Below the pieces are notes generated by a model, which had not been told where the DNA came from, made no database searches, and saw nothing but the letters and a program-made list of their open reading frames with translations. A DNA stretch of 64,000 bases, taken from NCBI GenBank assembly GCA_021904315.1, contig CM038917.1, positions 7,362,041 through 7,426,040 of the forward strand. Direction: 5' to 3'. The stretch is from Sphagnum magellanicum (lineage: Eukaryota; Streptophyta; Sphagnopsida; Sphagnales; Sphagnaceae). Every line of letters begins with the position of its first letter. Positions within the stretch are counted from its first letter, which is position 1. Position numbers and translations under genes: made by a program. Positions 33,835 through 46,799 of this stretch are shown piece after piece.

Positions 33835-36470
33835 ATGAACTTTGAAAGAGGCAAAGCAAAGGTCTCATAAACCTAAACCCAAACTAAAAATGTAGAGAAA
33901 CCTTAAGTGCAAAAAAAAATGTAAAAGACATACCTTGTTTTTGTGTCTTCTTGAAGATGTTGCACCTTGTCTTGCTCACACCTTGAAGTTGCAGTAACTC
34001 CTAGTTCTTCTCTAAATGTCAACGGTAGCAACGAGCGATGGCACCGTTTTTTCAATTTGTGACAATAGTAGTGACAATGATGACAAAAAGAAAAAGAGTT
34101 TTTTTGTAACATAGATAGAAGGGCGGGGTAGGTGAGAATTTTTTTTTGAAGAGGGTAGTCGGGTGAGCAAGGTAGTCGGGTGAAAAAAATTCTCTTGCAG
34201 GATGGGCCAAAAAACAAAGTGTGACTCAACCTCTGACTGCACCAGGTTTAGTGATTGGATTAGCACTAGTTCATCTGAAACAGAATTGGTGCAGTGGGGG
34301 GAGGGGGGCTGGGTCGCTCAGGCCCAAGTTGTGTTTGGTGTGGAGAGTGGACTGTCCACTGTTCACTTGCCAGTTGGACAGTGGACAGCCAACTTTCAAT
34401 GCAAGCTTTTTTCTTTGTTTTTTTTTTTTTTTTTCCTGGTTCAGGGTGAGGGGGGGATCAAAGCAAAGAGTTCCCAAGTTTCTGACATGTTCCCTAAAGA
34501 GTTCCCAATAGCATTGGGTGTTTTCAGAGTAACATTGTGTGTTTCAGCAATAGATTATTCTTCAATGGAAAAATTGAAGAAAAATACTTTACAAAAATAA
34601 TCAATAGTAATAAAAGGGGGAAAATGTTACGTGAGAAACCGACAGTAGGTAACAATTCTAGCACCACACACTTTGTTTTCTGTCCATATTTTTGTGTTTG
34701 TGAGAAAAAGACAAATGACCCACCCTGGTTCTGAATCTTCCAAAGTTATTGCATTACAAAACGAAACAGTAGGAGTAATTGAGGAACAGCTGCTTATAAT
34801 AAACAAGGGGTGTGTCACACTGTGGCCTTGCCATTTACATTAAAAAAAATCCAAGGCAAAAGAAGAATTATGGAAGTTCAAATATCTCACCATGCCAAAA
34901 TATAATCTTCAAAAATATCCTCTCACAATCCTTCAAGATATCATAACTCTATAACTAATCTCAAGTTTCAACACAAGCCAAAATACAATCTTTCAAAAAT
35001 CCTCATATAAAAATAGACCTATTATTATTACCTAGGGGCCGAAATCCCTTAAGCTACTATACTTTATAATGAATCTAAACACGAGATCCTTGCCTTGGTA
35101 GTAGGCAAGGCCAATAAAGACGATCAAAGACTTTTATTCCAAGTGGAGAGTCACAAGTCGGTACGAAATTTATGATCAATATGAACCAGTACAGTCATGC
35201 ACATGCCGGGATCTTTGACTGAGGCCTCCTCTTATTAGTCATCATATATTTGCCCTTGGAAATGTTAAAATCTAGACTTGGAGACCCTGATTTAGTCTCC
35301 ATTGGGTCTTCTACAGTTTTTACTAACTACCATATTAAGGCACTAGAAGAAATTTCTTAAGTGTATTTCGGAGGCCACCTCAATCTTCTTATCACATCCA
35401 ACCCCTTTTAGAGGTATCAATATTTTATGAGAATTTTTTTTCAAATTTTAGTGACAATGATTCATTGGACCTAGTTTAGGTACAGTAACTTTAGGTTTTA
35501 TAAGTCATATTTTGGAACAATGATTTCAAGCTAGAAAATGTTTACCTCATTCCCAAGTAAAGAGAAATGGAAACTGTTTTTTTGACCCTATTTCTTTTAA
35601 GAGTTTTTTTTTCAAACCCATAGTCATAAGCAAATTTTCAATATTTTTTTGTATCAATTTGCATCTCTTTTTCTATAATTAAATTCAAATTTAATTCAAT
35701 CAAATATGAATTCAATTGCAGACAAGTTTTGCACACCTGATGGAGAGATGCAAACATAGATTACCCATGGCAGCTGATGTTCCTCCCTCAATAGCCAAGT
35801 GATCACTTTCACAACACCCATGGGACCTTTTTTTTTCTTTTTTTAAAATTTAAGTTCATCACATGGGAGCTGAAACAAAGAGTGGGGCAACAGCAAACTG
35901 TCTTTTAAGAAATTTGTGAGGAATTAATGCAAAATCTATCTTGTGATGCTTGCCACAACGCTACATTACAGAATTGATAAACAAGAAAATATATAAAAGT
36001 GCTGCAAAACAAACACAATCTTTCCAGTACATTACACGGATAATCCCTTGTTAATAGCCAATTACACTGAACTGAAGAACAAGACAACAAGAAACAACAA
36101 AGCTGCTGAGAACAAGACAACAAGAAACTGTTGTAGCATGCAACTACAGTGCAATCTCACAAATGGTTAAACAAATCTGTCAAGGATCCTAAATCTAGGT
36201 TAACCATCCATGAGTGTCTTATAGACAAATCTGAATTTCTCTGAAGCAGATTTATGATGTCAACCATCCATGAATAGTATTATAAAGATGTTAGAAATAG
36301 CAAAGGTAGCAAGATTGTCGTGAAGTGCAAAGTTTATGATCTTGATAAAATCCAACATAACCCAAAGAACAAGAGGTGTCTTATAAACAACAACCATAGA
36401 AGCGCAAATTTTAGTGCAGTACTTTTTATTATCAAGTTTTTAAAAACCATAATGTCTTTATGTTTTGAGT
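33835..36470. other. intergenic stretch without recognised genes
   Basis: Contains a T-run at 34419-34435 and a near-perfect palindrome AGTGGACTGTCCACT at about 34344-34358, with a related GGACAGTGGACAG at 34376-34388. The longest open frames cross the T-run and have no motifs. Confidence 0.45.
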
Positions 36471-36471
36471 C

Positions 36472-37701
36472 CTATCCCCAAACTATCCGTTTGCCCCACA
36501 AAATCCACCCAATTGCTCTGATCAACACATTCCGCACCACACTTTGCATGCCAGTCAAATGCAGTGTTGTTGTCATTTGCCTTGACATTTTGACAGCATT
36601 GAATCCCCGCTTGATCATGACTTCCTGGTAGTGTGCCAATCCCAACCATGGATCATTATCAACTTGCTGCACCAAAACATGTGCTAAATCAGCTGCATCT
36701 GCAAATGCAGTGTTGGCACCTAGACCGCGTTGAGTTGTCATTGCATGCACTGCATCCCCAAGCAGAGTTACCCTTGAAGTTGTTGCTAGTGGATTGCCGT
36801 TAACTGGAACAATTGCTTGAAGGAATCGAGGCGCAGGAAATAGGTAATCCTCAATCCTGGTTTCACTGATTAGAGTTGCCAATTCCTTGCACAAGATCTT
36901 GTTAGCCATGGAATCTACTTCTGTTTTCACTTCTGCTGGGTCAGTTGGAAAGTTGGGAACCATTGCAGAAGGGAACGAGATTGCCCAAATGAGCCTTGGC
37001 TCTCCATTTTCAACTTGAGCAGCATAGTTCATCACCAATACACTGGTTCCATTGGGCGCTAAAACTCGCACAATGTATGCATTGTCAGTAAGTTGCACCA
37101 ACCATGGCAGCTTGGATTTGACAGCAGGAGTAAGAGCAACACTACCCCCTGTGTTAAGAATTGGAAGCTGTTCCAGTTGCAAATCAGGGCACCGTTGCGC
37201 CCTAACCTTTGATTTTGAACCATCTGCTCCAATCAACAAATCACCAACAGCATGTGTTCCATCCTCAAAATATGCAATGACCTCAGATTCCGTCTCCTCA
37301 TATCGAACAAACTTCTTCCCCCACTTCACATCCAAACCTTCTGACAAGGCCTGTCGGAGCTTCCAGCGGTTCACCAGGCCAGCCAGGCCATCTGACCCTC
37401 GCATTTGTCTTAACTCTAACATGATATTGAGCTTGTGGTCTAGCATGATGGCAGCATTCACCTTGTCATGTGGCATCGTGTCTAGGACTGTGGCAATGTG
37501 TGGAATGGAGGAAAGACATGCAAGGCCAGCTTGGTTAATTCCAATCTGGTACCCTTGTTCACGATGAGTGGCAGAAGCATCTCGTTCATAGATCGTGACT
37601 TTGTACTTGTGACCAACTTCTGAATGGTGCACAATTTGCGCAAAGGCAAGACCACCAAGACCGCCACCAATAACAAGGATGGTTTTGGGAGGATCTGCCA
37701 T
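36472..37701 (-). CDS. FAD-dependent monooxygenase, single exon, apparently intact
   Basis: The ORF of 409 residues starts at the ATG at 37701 (MADPPKTILVIGGG); an upstream in-frame ATG at 37731 would add ten residues encoded by a CT-rich tract typical of a 5' leader, so the inner start is preferred. Motifs: the Rossmann dinucleotide fold G12-G-G-L-G-G17 with E39-R40 to bind the FAD ribose, the DG motif at 154-167 (LLIGADGSKSKVR), and the GD motif at 312-316 (VTLLGDAVHA) followed by GLGANTAFADAADLA. Together these define the PF01494 aromatic-hydroxylase-type flavoprotein monooxygenases, which use NAD(P)H and O2. The C-terminus (RNVLIRAIGWILWGKRIVWG) is amphipathic and could touch a membrane. 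No signal peptide. The substrate is unknown. Length and motifs are complete and no intron is needed. It is the only gene here that looks functional. Confidence 0.88.
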   Translation of the reverse strand: MADPPKTILVIGGGLGGLAFAQIVHHSEVGHKYKVTIYERDASATHREQGYQIGINQAGLACLSSIPHIATVLDTMPHDKVNAAIMLDHKLNIMLELRQMRGSDGLAGLVNRWKLRQALSEGLDVKWGKKFVRYEETESEVIAYFEDGTHAVGDLLIGADGSKSKVRAQRCPDLQLEQLPILNTGGSVALTPAVKSKLPWLVQLTDNAYIVRVLAPNGTSVLVMNYAAQVENGEPRLIWAISFPSAMVPNFPTDPAEVKTEVDSMANKILCKELATLISETRIEDYLFPAPRFLQAIVPVNGNPLATTSRVTLLGDAVHAMTTQRGLGANTAFADAADLAHVLVQQVDNDPWLGLAHYQEVMIKRGFNAVKMSRQMTTTLHLTGMQSVVRNVLIRAIGWILWGKRIVWG

Positions 37702-37800
37702 CTCTCTTTCTCTCTCCAAGTTAATGCTCATAAACCCGAAACCTGATTATGTTCAATTTTCCCCCCCCCTCTCTCTCCAAATTTATGCTCATAAACCTTA
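37702..37800 (-). promoter_or_regulatory. 5' leader of the monooxygenase with CT-rich tandem duplication
   Basis: Two copies of a roughly 62-bp unit, TCTCTCCAAGTTAATGCTCATAAACC at 37712-37736 and TCTCTCCAAATTTATGCTCATAAACC at 37773-37798 (+ strand wording, shown in part), precede the start codon. Purine-rich GA tracts on the coding strand are common in plant leaders and core promoters. No clear TATA box was chosen. Confidence 0.45.
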
Positions 37801-40800
37801 AACAATTGAAAAACCCTGTCAAACTTTATAAAAAGAAAGCACCCAAGAAAGGGAGAGAGAAAGAAACAAGGGGCAAGCACCAAAGTCCAGGCAAGCAAAT
37901 AGCCCAAAAGAAGCAGGCCACAAGGAGGATGGGAACCACTAAGCACCGAAACCTCCACCAGTTGCTTGAAGCATGTCAACTAAAGAAAGGGGAGGTAAAC
38001 CCATAAAACTCCAAGCCTAGAAGAACCCTCCCCTGCAGGAGCAGCCTGCCTCGAGATTTAAACCCTAAATCTAATTATGCTCAATTTCCAGACTAAGTAT
38101 TTTTCATATACACAGGACTCTTTAAATCACGGTTACTGGAGGGATAACACTATGAGGACCAATTGTCTATCAAAGCTTGAGCTTTCTAACCTTGTCAAAT
38201 TAATGCATTTATAGGACAAGAATAATTTAGGGTCTTCCAGATTGCAGGTTCTTGAGAGTTGCTCATGCTCCTCCTCTCAGGAACTTTCAAGCTTAAGTTG
38301 AATGGAGTGTGCAATCAAAAAACCTGCAGAAAACATGCCAGTGGAGAGAAAGTTAGACAATTTCAGGGCATTAAGTATTGAATCAATGCAAGAATTCAAA
38401 GCTATGGATCAAGCGATCTGACAGGGGGTTTTTAAGGTGCTTGATATATATAAACTCCTAGCCCCCAGAATTGAGTACCAATTTGAGACAAATTTTCAAC
38501 AATCAATGTGCTACAAGAAAGAATTTTAGCTCCAAAGAATTTTTGAGTTGCTGAATTTTCCCAACAATCAATCAATGCCCAGCTAAGCAATTGCAAGTAA
38601 CCTCAGTTGTATCAACAACATCATGATGCAACTGCTGGGAAGAAAGAGAAATGGAAATTGCAGAAGGAAAGGAAGGAGGTGGGGGCAAATCAAACAGAAA
38701 ACAAAAAAGCTAATGGTAACAATTATTAGATGAAGAGGTAGTCAAGGGTAACCCACCCATTTATGAAGATTCACGAATTTGATGATTCTCATTGTGCCCT
38801 TTATATACTGCCTGCTAATTCCTATGCAAAGGTGGGACAATTTCTTTCAAAGCTCTTTCAGAGGATATGTAGCTAGATTGGAGGCCAAGGAAAGGATGGA
38901 GGAGGGAAGGGAAGGGAATGAGTGGAGACCAAGTAATCCAAAATGTGGGACCCAACTACGTCCCCACAATTCATGCCCTTGCCATTAGCCTAGGCCAAAA
39001 ATGGTGACCATTTTTGGAACCTTCGTCATCTCTTTTTGTTCCTCCCTTGCTTCCCCCTTGTGGATTGGTGTGTTTTCTTTAATAAAGTTTGGTGGAGATT
39101 CATCACTTGATTAAATTGTGATTTATAGTTGGGACTTGAGAAGGGTGTCAAGGAACAGAAGGTTGGTGAAGGGAAGGAGTGGGCAGGAAGTAATCTAACG
39201 TGTGACCCAACAAAAAAACACCTGTAAACACAAGAAAATAAAGCTTCTACAAACATTTTGTTTTTCCAAATGTCAGTCTTTTGTGGGCAAAAACTACTCA
39301 TAAGGAAGGTGCCCTCCAACTACACTTAAAAAATCTTTCAATGTGTTTAGGTCAAGGAAGAAAGGGTAAGGGGCCAAGGAAAAGAGAATGGAATCTTGCA
39401 AACAACATATGATTCCAAGGGTTGTTATTTTGTGTAGGATAAGGCTTGTACAACCATCCATGAGATAAAGATTTGGATAAAATTTGTAAATTAAGAGAAA
39501 AAGACGATAAAATACAATGAAGCATGAAGGCCATTCAAAATGCAAAATCTTATGTGTAACCTGTTGAGGAAACATAAATAATTGGCTAAATTATCTTTGA
39601 TTAAAAGAAAGGATGGGAAAATAAGGCTTGCTTCAAATTTTCACCAAATGGCAATTTATTTTTCCAAAAATGTGAAAAATGAGTGTTTTAAAAGGTTTTC
39701 AATCACCAGATTATTTGTGACTGTGCAATATATTGTACGGGTTTCTTAGCTTATGGCCGAACTAGTAGCAAGTATTCTGAAATGGTAGCCATTTCATTAA
39801 CACAATACTAAGGATCTCACCTCTTCCTTTGAAGATTTGATCAATTTAGCCCCATGTATGTTGTTTCAAAATCTAATCCCTTTCCTAGTGTGGCTTGTGC
39901 CAATGGTCCAAGTGTGAATAGGATTATTTAATTTTTCATAGTGTGAACAAGACCTTAATATTGGAGCCCAATTGTGAAAAAAACTATTCAAAAGTTATTT
40001 AAAGTGATGAAAAATATTCTAATCTCCCCCGCCTTATGTCTTAAAATTACAAAATCACCTCTCAGAAGTGCTGCCTATCAAGGCCTTCACAAGAATACCA
40101 ACAGCATGCCCTGATTCCCCTCTAATGGTTTTTTAAAAAATTCTGATTCTTTTGGACAAAATTATTCATTAACTTTTGCACCTTGGGTCTAAACATTATG
40201 AAACCACCTCAGTGCAACCCTACTCATCATTGAGGGCTTTGCAACATGCCAAGAGCACAATGAACGACACGATGGTTTGGGAGATCTCAATGTGACAACA
40301 AAATAAATAAATTATCTTCCTTAATTGATGGATTGCCATAAAAAAGGAAGATGACAACTAATGTCAAGTTCTTCAAAGCAAACATTGCACGGAAGGAGAT
40401 TGAAACAAGTAGAACATGCAAAGAGCTCAAGCATTATGCCATAAGCTATGGTGACTCGTGTGAGGATCCAAAAAACTTGAAAGCGTTTACTTTCTTTGCC
40501 CATCCACACCTTGTGTGGCAAGCTATTCTTTACATTTATCTAGTGTTTATAGCTTCATAACATTATCTTGTACACTGTACACCCTAGAAATGAATCTTCC
40601 AAACCTAACTACCTCTTTGCCTTTCAAAGTGAAATTAAATGATCATAAAATTAATTTAACTAATAGAATACATTCCTTGTTTTAAAAAATTGGTATCAAG
40701 TTATTATTAAATTGATAAACCTCCACCTTCTTTATTATTATTTGTATTTATTCCTCACATATATGATTAGATATTTTCCCTTCAAAGTGAAGCTAAATAA

Positions 40801-40997
40801 CTTTTCACATTTAAAAAAATGATCACAAATGTTTAAAAATTAGAATGATCATAAACGTAAAACTTAAATATTAATTCAACTTTACCTTTATATGATTATT
40901 TTTTAAAATCTTTAAAAAATAAATTCACATTTCTCATTTATTTATACATTTAAAAAGGGACTAATTGAATCTTTCCCTTGGGACCAAAAAGAGTGGA
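37801..40997. other. intergenic stretch, no genes recognised
   Basis: Includes the upstream region of the monooxygenase. Segments at 38880-38960 and 39125-39215 share a weak purine-rich similarity (GGAAGGGAAGGGAATGAGTGG versus GAAGGGAAGGAGTGGGCAGG, then GTG.GACCCAAC). Nothing else is supported. Confidence 0.4.
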
Positions 40998-41002
40998 AGT
41001 GG

Positions 41003-41802
41003 TGTAGCCGGACAATGGGTGACCGTTCCAAAAAACTCTCTAGACTGGACTTGACGTGTGAACGAGGGGACGGTTTGGCTGCCTCTAATGGAGAATGACG
41101 GCGGATCTCTGATTTTGTGTTGATGGTATTTCCTTTGCATGGAATGCATGGCTCTTTGACGGCGAATTTGATGAGGGATTGCAGCGCCTCATTGATGAGC
41201 TTTGGAGGGAAACAATCTGCAAAAGGCTAACCAAGCTTCTGGAAGAAGCCAGAAACGACTAGACGAATGATGAGTAGGACCTTAATTTAAACGGACGAAA
41301 AGAGAAGAAAGAGAAGAAAAGGGAAGAATAGAAGCTTAGTAAGCGTTCGAAGTCGATCTGCATTGTTTTTTTTCTCTTCCACTGCGATCTGCAATTGACG
41401 GACGCAAGCTTCTAAATATAGGAATAGCAGTACAGATCAAGACAATCCCAGTAGCATGGATGCTTGTGCTGTCGGAGTATTCGACATGTAATAAAAGATC
41501 GAACAGTTGTTTTGAAGGTTTGGGTTTTGTGTCTGTTTTGTCATCTGGTTGTGTAGCTGCATGATGAGAGATCCGGTCTGAGGGTCATGAGCAGAATCGC
41601 ACATTGTCTCGGTAGACTTGCAGTTTCAGATGAGTAGCTTGTATGATTAGGGAGAGTGGTATTGTACTGCAGCAATACTGGAGAGCTTCTGAGGGTGATT
41701 ATCCCAGAAGGAATGTAGTTGTGGTGGCAAGAGGGGTCGAACGGATACCTGTGTGAGTCCTAAGTCTAGGATTCGTTCGTGTCCCCCTTCTTTTCGGTAT
41801 CA
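41003..41802 (+). repeat. 5' LTR of the Ty3/gypsy element
   Basis: Starts TGTAGCCGGACAATGGGTGA and ends GGTATCA. The partner LTR at 48003-48804 aligns throughout. The terminal GGTATCA overlaps the usual iMet primer sequence CGGTATCAGAGC (41795-41806), so the LTR end and the primer site may share bases. Confidence 0.92.
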
Positions 41803-42599
41803 GAGCTCGTCCATCATATGACTGTGGTGGGTTACAGAATTTCTGTGTATTCTGTTTAAGGATGATACACTAGGGGTCATGTCTTCCTCTAGTAACGAGG
41901 ATATTCCCATAGAGTTAGCTCAGGAAATCAGGGAACATCGCATCATCAAGAGGTTTGATTTTAGTACAGTGCTAGAAGGTCCTCATCGAGGAGTAGTAAT
42001 ACTGAAGGCTCTAGGATTTGGAGTAGTCAGGTTGGTCGGCATAGATCCGGATCAGGCAAGGATGGGGGATATTGCAGTGGAAGTTACCCACAGTGGGTAC
42101 TTCACCAGAGCAAGAGTGTGGCTGAAGGTAGTCAATGGATACAGGGGGTGGACATGCACCTCCGAACTCCAGTCCAGTTTCTATTTCACTTCCTACCTTG
42201 CGTAGGGTAAGTCCTGAATTTACAGAACGGCAGACTAGCATCCCCAGGGTGGGAGATGTCTGAATACCAAAGGCTGAAGTCTCGCCAAATCACTTTATAA
42301 GACTGTATGTGCCGGGCGTAGAGGATCTGTTTGCGCCAGGGGATCGCCTAGTTCGAATCGAGCACAGTGGCTCGCGGTCCCACATCATTAGCTGGGGCAT
42401 ATGGAGAAATCGGACTGGGGGGTGGCGGTTCCAACAATTGGCGTCAGATGAACAGAGATTTTCAACTTTCCCCTTTAACTTTGAACCCTTGTCACCTGTG
42501 CATGAGGGCATTCAATCTGAGTTTGGTGTGTAGTTCGGTCTTGGTGTTAGGATCGAGCTGCAGCAAATAGGCAGTCTATGTTTGTATATTTTCCTTCTT

Positions 42600-44500
42600 A
42601 TATTTGCAGGCTGTGAGTCTGTGAACATTTTGCAATTTCTCTTGTAATTTTGACGCTTTAATAAAATGTCGAGTCCACAGGGCATGGATGAACTATTCTG
42701 GGGGCGTGAGCATGAAGACGTTACTGATTGGGCCGAAAGGCTCACAATGGCCGCGGAAGTGCGTGACCTTGACGCGGTCAAGCTTTTCAAAATTGCCAAA
42801 CTTAATCTGCGTGGCAGAGCACGGGAGTGGCTCAGGAAGCTAAATCCGGCCCCTGCTGACTGGATCGAATTGAGAATTTTGATACTGCAAAAGTACGGCA
42901 ATGTCGATGATGATGATATCAGGGCAAAGCTAGATGCCATTCGACAAGAACCCAGAGAGCGGGTTCGAAGGTATTTCAAGCATCTCGATCGACTCTTTCG
43001 CAAGGGAAGAACGTCAGATGCTGAACAGAAGAGAAGATTTTTGGCCAAATTAAGGCCTAAGATAAGGAAACTATGTGTGGTAAGAAATTTCACTGATATA
43101 GAGGAATTGGTTGGAGCAGCCAGTGAAGTGGAAAGGGTACTAGGTGAGCTAGGAGAGACCCCCTTCGAGCCTCTCAAGGAGGAACAGGAGGAGGGAATAG
43201 CTGAAGCAACCATGGAACATCAGGTTGCCACTCTAAATGATACATTGATCAATTTCCTTAAGGGAGGTTTGCCGAATCCCATGCCATCATCTTCTTTCAA
43301 TTAGTCTAAAGAATGTCAGGTCTGCAAGGGAAGGGACCATGGGGCCGCATCATTTCCAAGGCAAAATGAACCACGGCAAAAATGTGCCAAATGTGGTCTG
43401 CCGCATAGGACTGATAATTGCGATATCAAATGTTCCTTCTGTTCAGGACTAGGGCACTCGGAGGACAGGTGCTGGAAGAGAAAAAAGGATGGGAAAGCAC
43501 ATCCTTGGACGGCGAATTTCCTGGAGATACTGTTGAATGATGAGGAGGCGATGTTGCAACAGCTCAACAGGCTCTGTGGGGATGAGAATGTATTCTCATA
43601 CACACGGGTGCCCAAGAGAAGGATGCCGGTTGAAGTGACACCAGCAGGAGTGGTACCACAAGCTGAGATTGCCGAAGATGGAGGAGCAATGAATCGGGAG
43701 AACTCCATCAGGTCGAAGATCCTCGCCCATTTTGTAAAAGGGAAGGTTTCCTTGACTCCGATGGAGACAGTAATGATGATACCGGGAGAATTAGAGCAGC
43801 TGGAGAATTTGGTTAAAGTTGCTCGAAGAAAAAGGGATGCAGAAACAAAGGCGACGCAGGTATCGCTGGTCTCTGCATCTCCGAACCTGAGAAGGATTTG
43901 TGTCAACAAGACGCACATGAGCAAAACTTTACACCTATCTGTTGAGATTAATGGCTGTTTGATTGAGGGATTGGTTGACACTGGGGCGTCCATGTCCGTT
44001 ATGGCCGCTGCGGTGGTCAAAGAGATGGGGATGATGCATTTGGTCTCTGGGTCAGAAACCTACAAGACTGCGTCTGGGATGATTATGCAGGCAATGGGAA
44101 GGATCGATGAGGTGTCGGTCAAAATTGGGGGGGTACAGTGTGCTATGACCTTTATGATCGTAGACACTGACAGCTACGATGTGCTCCTAGGGCTCGACTT
44201 CCTGATCAAGATAGGAGCGATAGTTGATGTGGAGCATGGACTGATCCAGGTAAGACATGGACCAGGGTTGGATGTAGAGGTACTACCTCTGACCGTGGTA
44301 AATATGCTACAGGCCTCAAATTTCGAGAGAAAGTCGCGGAATTATGGAGAGGTCGAAATCGTTGCAGAACAACACACGGATGACAGAGTTCAGGAGCAAC
44401 GAATGGCTGTACAAACATTAGATTCGAACTCTGATACATCCGAGGGCTCAGAAGATGAGTGTCAGGTGTTCAAGTCAGATTGTGTCGAGACAGAATTTAA
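42600..44500 (+). pseudogene. gag, zinc knuckles and aspartic protease region of the Ty3/gypsy fossil
   Basis: A capsid-type retrotransposon gag domain (about 42.7-43.3 kb), CCHC zinc knuckles (about 43.3-43.5 kb) and a retropepsin-like protease with the active-site motif DTGAS (about 43.9-44.2 kb) are recognisable. An extra open stretch of unknown meaning (41.9-42.2 kb) lies in the leader before gag. The region is broken, as described for the whole element. Confidence 0.85.
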
Positions 44501-44849
44501 AGACACAGAATTGGAGCAATTGATCCAGCAGGAAGGGCCTGAGCAGATTTTACAACTGACTCTGTAAGAACAGACTAACCGCATCATGGAGGAGGAGATC
44601 TGGGAATTTGACGATTATGCCGATTGGATTGCATGGGTAGCTGATGAGGAGAAGAAAAGGCAGGCTCTCTTGGGCTTGGCCAATCCTGAGGTACCCACGC
44701 TATTACAGATTCAACAAGTCGACGACAACACATCATGGAAAGTTCTAGAGGGCCAAGTTGTTGGCACAAAGGAATCGAACAAGGATTCGAGGTGGGAGGA
44801 CATATGTGAAAAGCTGCGAATTGATCCAGGCCTGGATGAGCTCAAAAGA

Positions 44850-46250
44850 CCAATGCTGTGGGGAGTGTTAGAGAGGTACCGAGACGTATTTACCTGGAAT
44901 AAAGGAGAACTTGGATGCTGCACAGTGGGTGAGCATTCCATTGACACTCAAGGATTTGTGCCCTGTAGGGCGACTCCTGGACGATTGTCCTACTGGGAGG
45001 AAGCCGAGGTTAAGCGCAAAATTGACGTATTGGTAAGACTAGGCAAGATGAAGCCGAGCAATTCGGAATATGCCTGCAGGGTTACCCTGCCAATGAAGAA
45101 AGACGAGAGTATGAGATTCTGTGGGGATTATAGACCACTCAATCTGCAGACTAAAAGGGATTCATTCCCAATGCCTCTAGTCGAAGATGTCATTTCCCAA
45201 TTGGGAAAGTCCAGCTGGTTTACCGCATTGGACTTGCAATTTGGGTTCTAGCAGATACGCATGGCTCCTGAGGATGTGAAGAAGACAACCTTGATTACCA
45301 AGACAGGGCTCTATGACTGGAACGTGATGCCGTTCGGTCTCAAGAATGCAACAAGCACCTTTACCATGACCATGTCTCTGGTATTCAAAGAATTGGGTGA
45401 CAAGTTTCTGAAAGTGTTCGTGGACGACCTCAATGTCCACAGCGAGTGTTGGGAGGACCATCTCCGGCACTTGGAGGCAGTATTCTCTAAGCTAAGGGAA
45501 GTGAACCTAAAGCTCAATCCAGGGAAATGTTGTTTTGCTGCTAAGAGCATTACGTTCCTAGGGCACGTTGTCAGTCAAGAAGGCACTAGACCAGACCCTG
45601 GGAAGGTTACTACTGTTGCACATTTTCCCATACCAAGGACAGTCACAAATGTTCGATCTTTTCTAGGACTAACTGGGTACTACCGAAACTATGTTCGAGG
45701 ATATTCTCGGTTGGCTGTTCCTTTATTTGAACTGACAAAGAAGGATGTTTCTTTTGTGTGGGACTTGGGTTGTCAGAGGGCGTTCGAAACCCTGAAAAAG
45801 CACTCTCGTAGCTGCCCCTGTTCTCACTCGACCTGATTTCACTAAGCCATTTTGTCTAAACATAGATTGGTCACCGAAAGGAGTCGGTGCCATCCTCTCT
45901 TAGAGGGACGAAAGGATGGAAAGAGTCATAGCATACGCCAGCAAGGGGCTGACCTCTGTGCAAAGGAGATTCCATCTATGGAAGGAGAATGTTATGCGCT
46001 GATCTGGGGCATTATGCACTTCAGACAGTACCTCCATTGTACACACTTCACCCTAAGGCCAGATCATAAGCCGTTGGAGTGGTTAGCGACTGTCTCTGAT
46101 GCGAATGGAAGGAGGGGACGCTGGATAAACCTACTGCAGGATTTCAGCTTCAAAATCCTGCATCGACCTAGAATGAAGCACACTAATGTGGACGCGCTAA
46201 GCCGAAACCCAGTCGGGGAAGCGCAGGAGGATGATGATTTCTATGAAGAA
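44850..46250 (+). pseudogene. reverse transcriptase and RNase H region of the Ty3/gypsy fossil
   Basis: RT palm and fingers motifs are present, including FCGDYRPLN and the catalytic VFVDDL box, followed by the thumb/connection (FLGLTGYYRNYV) and RNase H (RPDHKPLEWL). Typical gypsy order and size. Broken. Confidence 0.88.
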
Positions 46251-46799
46251 ATCCGAGACGTCAGTTCCGGGCCGGGAAACTCAGTTGTCATTGCAAGAGG
46301 AATATTCTCTGTCTAGTTTGGCAGGCAGTCCGAATGGCTTGGTCTAAGGAGGCAAACAGCAGTGGTGAGGCAGCACCATGAATGTTGTTTTGGCATCAAC
46401 CACAGGCAAAGACCAGAGCCACAACAACTATGCATGTTGGAAGTACTAACGAATGAGGAAGGTGACTCGTCCGATGAAGGCCCCGAAGCGACAGGAGATG
46501 ATGAGATCCCGCACTTGGAATCCTCCAGGGGCAAACAGATCGTCTATAGAAGAGGAGCAAGGTACTATAACAAGGAGCAGCAGCTGGAACTGGTACTTGC
46601 TGCCCAAGGACTGATGCATAATGATGCACATCAGGACAGCAACGCGAGGTTTGAAAAAGCTGGTGCTGTTGACTCGAACCAAACAGACATCTGGGAAGAT
46701 ACAATGTGTATGGGATGGCTCAGAGAGGGTTCTGTCCCTGATGAAGTTAGTTCTCAGGAGAAGAGGAGAGTCCGGAAACGGACAAAACATTATTGCTGG

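Noticed and set aside
34202-34600. 132-codon open frame on + strand
   Set aside because: It crosses a long T-run giving poly-Phe and shows no family pattern.
37052-37567. 171-codon open frame on + strand
   Set aside because: It lies opposite the FAD monooxygenase, whose motifs are clear; the + frame is a shadow.
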